Both the position numbers and the translations under genes were made by a program. Below, one piece after another: positions 6,615-7,165 of a stretch of 7,165 nt of DNA (position 1 is its first letter; the number at the start of each line of letters is the position of its first letter). The DNA lies in contig JACQVJ010000167.1 in assembly GCA_016209805.1 (NCBI GenBank), forward strand, positions 1-7,165. The letters are read 5' to 3'. The notes beneath the pieces were generated by a model. That model did not search any database. It was not told the DNA's origin and saw only the letters and a list, made by a program, of their open reading frames with translations. The stretch is from Ignavibacteriota bacterium. Its GTDB lineage: Bacteria > Bacteroidota > Ignavibacteria > UBA10030 > UBA6906.

Positions 6615-6639
6615 AGGCCGGGGCGTCTCCGCCCGACCT
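6615..6639. repeat. GC-rich hairpin upstream of the porV-like gene
   Basis: GGGCG (6621-6625) and CGCCC (6630-6634) form a perfect 5-base stem with a TCTC loop. AGG (6615-6617) and CCT (6637-6639) can extend it across a small internal loop. No U-run follows on the plus strand (GACCTCATCCC), so it is not a standard terminator. It may be part of a dispersed palindromic repeat or a leader structure. Function unknown. Confidence 0.35.
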
Positions 6640-6686
6640 CATCCCGCCAATTCAAACTATAGGGGGCTTCGCAGAAGAATCACGTA

Positions 6687-6715
6687 TTGCAATTCGAGAC
6701 CATATTCAATACCTT
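6687..6715 (+). promoter_or_regulatory. Possible promoter of the porV-like gene
   Basis: TTGCAA (6687-6692) and TACCTT (6710-6715, followed by GA) are 17 bases apart on the plus strand. The -10 hexamer TACCTT is identical to the one proposed for mrp and fits the Bacteroidota TAnnTT form. Transcription from here would start near 6722, leaving a leader of about 30 bases that contains AGGAG. It would also exclude the in-frame ATG at 6717. Weak evidence taken alone. Confidence 0.4.
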
Positions 6716-6752
6716 GATGCAGTTCCACAGGCACAGTGAAGGAGATTCTTCG

Positions 6753-7165
6753 ATGAACCGGGTACGAGTGACAGCGATTTCCGTTGCGATGGTTGTGACA
6801 ATGACCGGCGGCGTTCGGGCCGGCTCCAACAGCACGTTTGACTTCCTGCGCAGCGATGTCAGTGCCAGGGCAGGTGCGATGGCCGGGAGTTTCGTTTCGG
6901 TGATGAACGACCCGACGACCATCTTCTACAATCCGGCGGGACTCAGCACACTGGAGACGCCGATGGGCTCGATTGGATTCTTCAAACATCTTCTCGATAT
7001 CAATGCTGGTTTCGTTGCCTATTCCCAACCGATTGAAGACCTCGGCTACTTCGGAGCCGGAATTGTCTACGTGAATTACGGCTCGTTCGATGAGACGGAC
7101 GATCTCGGAAACAAGTTAGGCACATTCGGCGCAAGCGATCTCGCATTCACGCTTGGATATTCATC
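6753..7165 (+). CDS. PorV/PorQ-family outer-membrane protein (5' part, truncated by the window edge)
   Basis: The first 137 codons of a gene that runs past the right edge. ATG 6753 has AGGAG at 6740-6744, 8 bases upstream. An in-frame ATG at 6717 is possible but lacks such a site and would spoil the signal peptide. Residues 1-23 form a Sec signal peptide: MNRVR, then a hydrophobic core, ending VRA with cleavage expected after Ala23. The mature part opens with STFDFLRSDVSARAGAMAGSFVSV and IFYNPAGLSTLE, the N-terminal signature of the PorV/PorQ (UPF0164-like) beta-barrel family. Alternating aromatic/glycine strands follow, as in a membrane barrel (for example FFKHLLDINAGFVAYSQP and GYFGAGIVYVNYGSF). 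In Bacteroidota, PorV is the outer-membrane partner of the type IX secretion system, but many members of this family have no proven link to secretion. No other type IX gene is visible here. Confidence 0.82.
   Translation, partial: MNRVRVTAISVAMVVTMTGGVRAGSNSTFDFLRSDVSARAGAMAGSFVSVMNDPTTIFYNPAGLSTLETPMGSIGFFKHLLDINAGFVAYSQPIEDLGYFGAGIVYVNYGSFDETDDLGNKLGTFGASDLAFTLGYS

Noticed and set aside
6657..7028. Minus-strand open frame across the porV-like start
   Set aside because: The plus strand carries a ribosome binding site, signal peptide and PorV/PorQ signature in the same place; the minus-strand product is Arg/His-rich and unrecognisable.
1..7165. CRISPR array, prophage, transposase, toxin-antitoxin, defence genes, tRNA or rRNA
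   Set aside because: No regularly spaced repeats, no such protein families and no tRNA- or rRNA-like sequence recognised; nearly all sequence is accounted for by housekeeping-type genes.

Overview
The window holds seven complete protein-coding genes and the start of an eighth. Nothing is visibly broken by a frameshift. It looks like an ordinary chromosomal region of a bacterium from the Bacteroidota/Ignavibacteriota/Chlorobiota (FCB) side of the tree. The assignment rests on a GlmU-like enzyme of the variant 'alternative bacterial GlmU' type, on an outer-membrane PorV/PorQ-family protein, on an ftsE with no ftsX directly after it, and on putative promoters of the form TTGnnn-17-TAnnTT. The assignment to this broad group is an inference; no rRNA or other phylogenetic marker is present to fix a genus.

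Layout. Positions 71-733 (+) encode the ATPase FtsE. It converges, with only 7 bases between stops, on a minus-strand pair: mrp (994-2082), which carries its own promoter-like sequence at 2121-2149, and a small NFU-domain gene (741-980) 13 bases behind it. A 162-base gap (2083-2244) separates this iron-sulfur pair from the end of a second minus-strand group that reads from right to left as rpmE (ribosomal protein L31, 6237-6467), a GlmU-like sugar nucleotidyltransferase/acyltransferase (4865-6136), rsmB (16S rRNA m5C967 methyltransferase, 3502-4890) and kbl (2-amino-3-ketobutyrate CoA ligase, 2245-3465). The GlmU-like gene and rsmB overlap by 26 bases, and rsmB and kbl are 36 bases apart. A long stem with a broken U-run lies between rpmE and the GlmU-like gene and may end or attenuate rpmE transcription. 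At the right edge a 285-base divergent intergenic region (6468-6752) separates rpmE from a plus-strand PorV/PorQ-family gene that runs off the window.

Function. Mrp and NFU act together in Fe-S cluster carriage and delivery. L31 and RsmB belong to the ribosome. The GlmU-like protein probably makes UDP-GlcNAc or a related activated sugar for the cell envelope. FtsE acts at the division septum, and the PorV/PorQ-family protein sits in the outer membrane. Kbl belongs to threonine/glycine metabolism. I see no CRISPR array, phage, transposase, defence or toxin-antitoxin signal, and no convincing undescribed system. The points worth checking are mostly intergenic: the rpmE/glmU-like hairpin, the overlapping inverted repeats upstream of the porV-like gene, a degenerate dispersed-repeat-like sequence behind kbl, and the shared promoter pattern.
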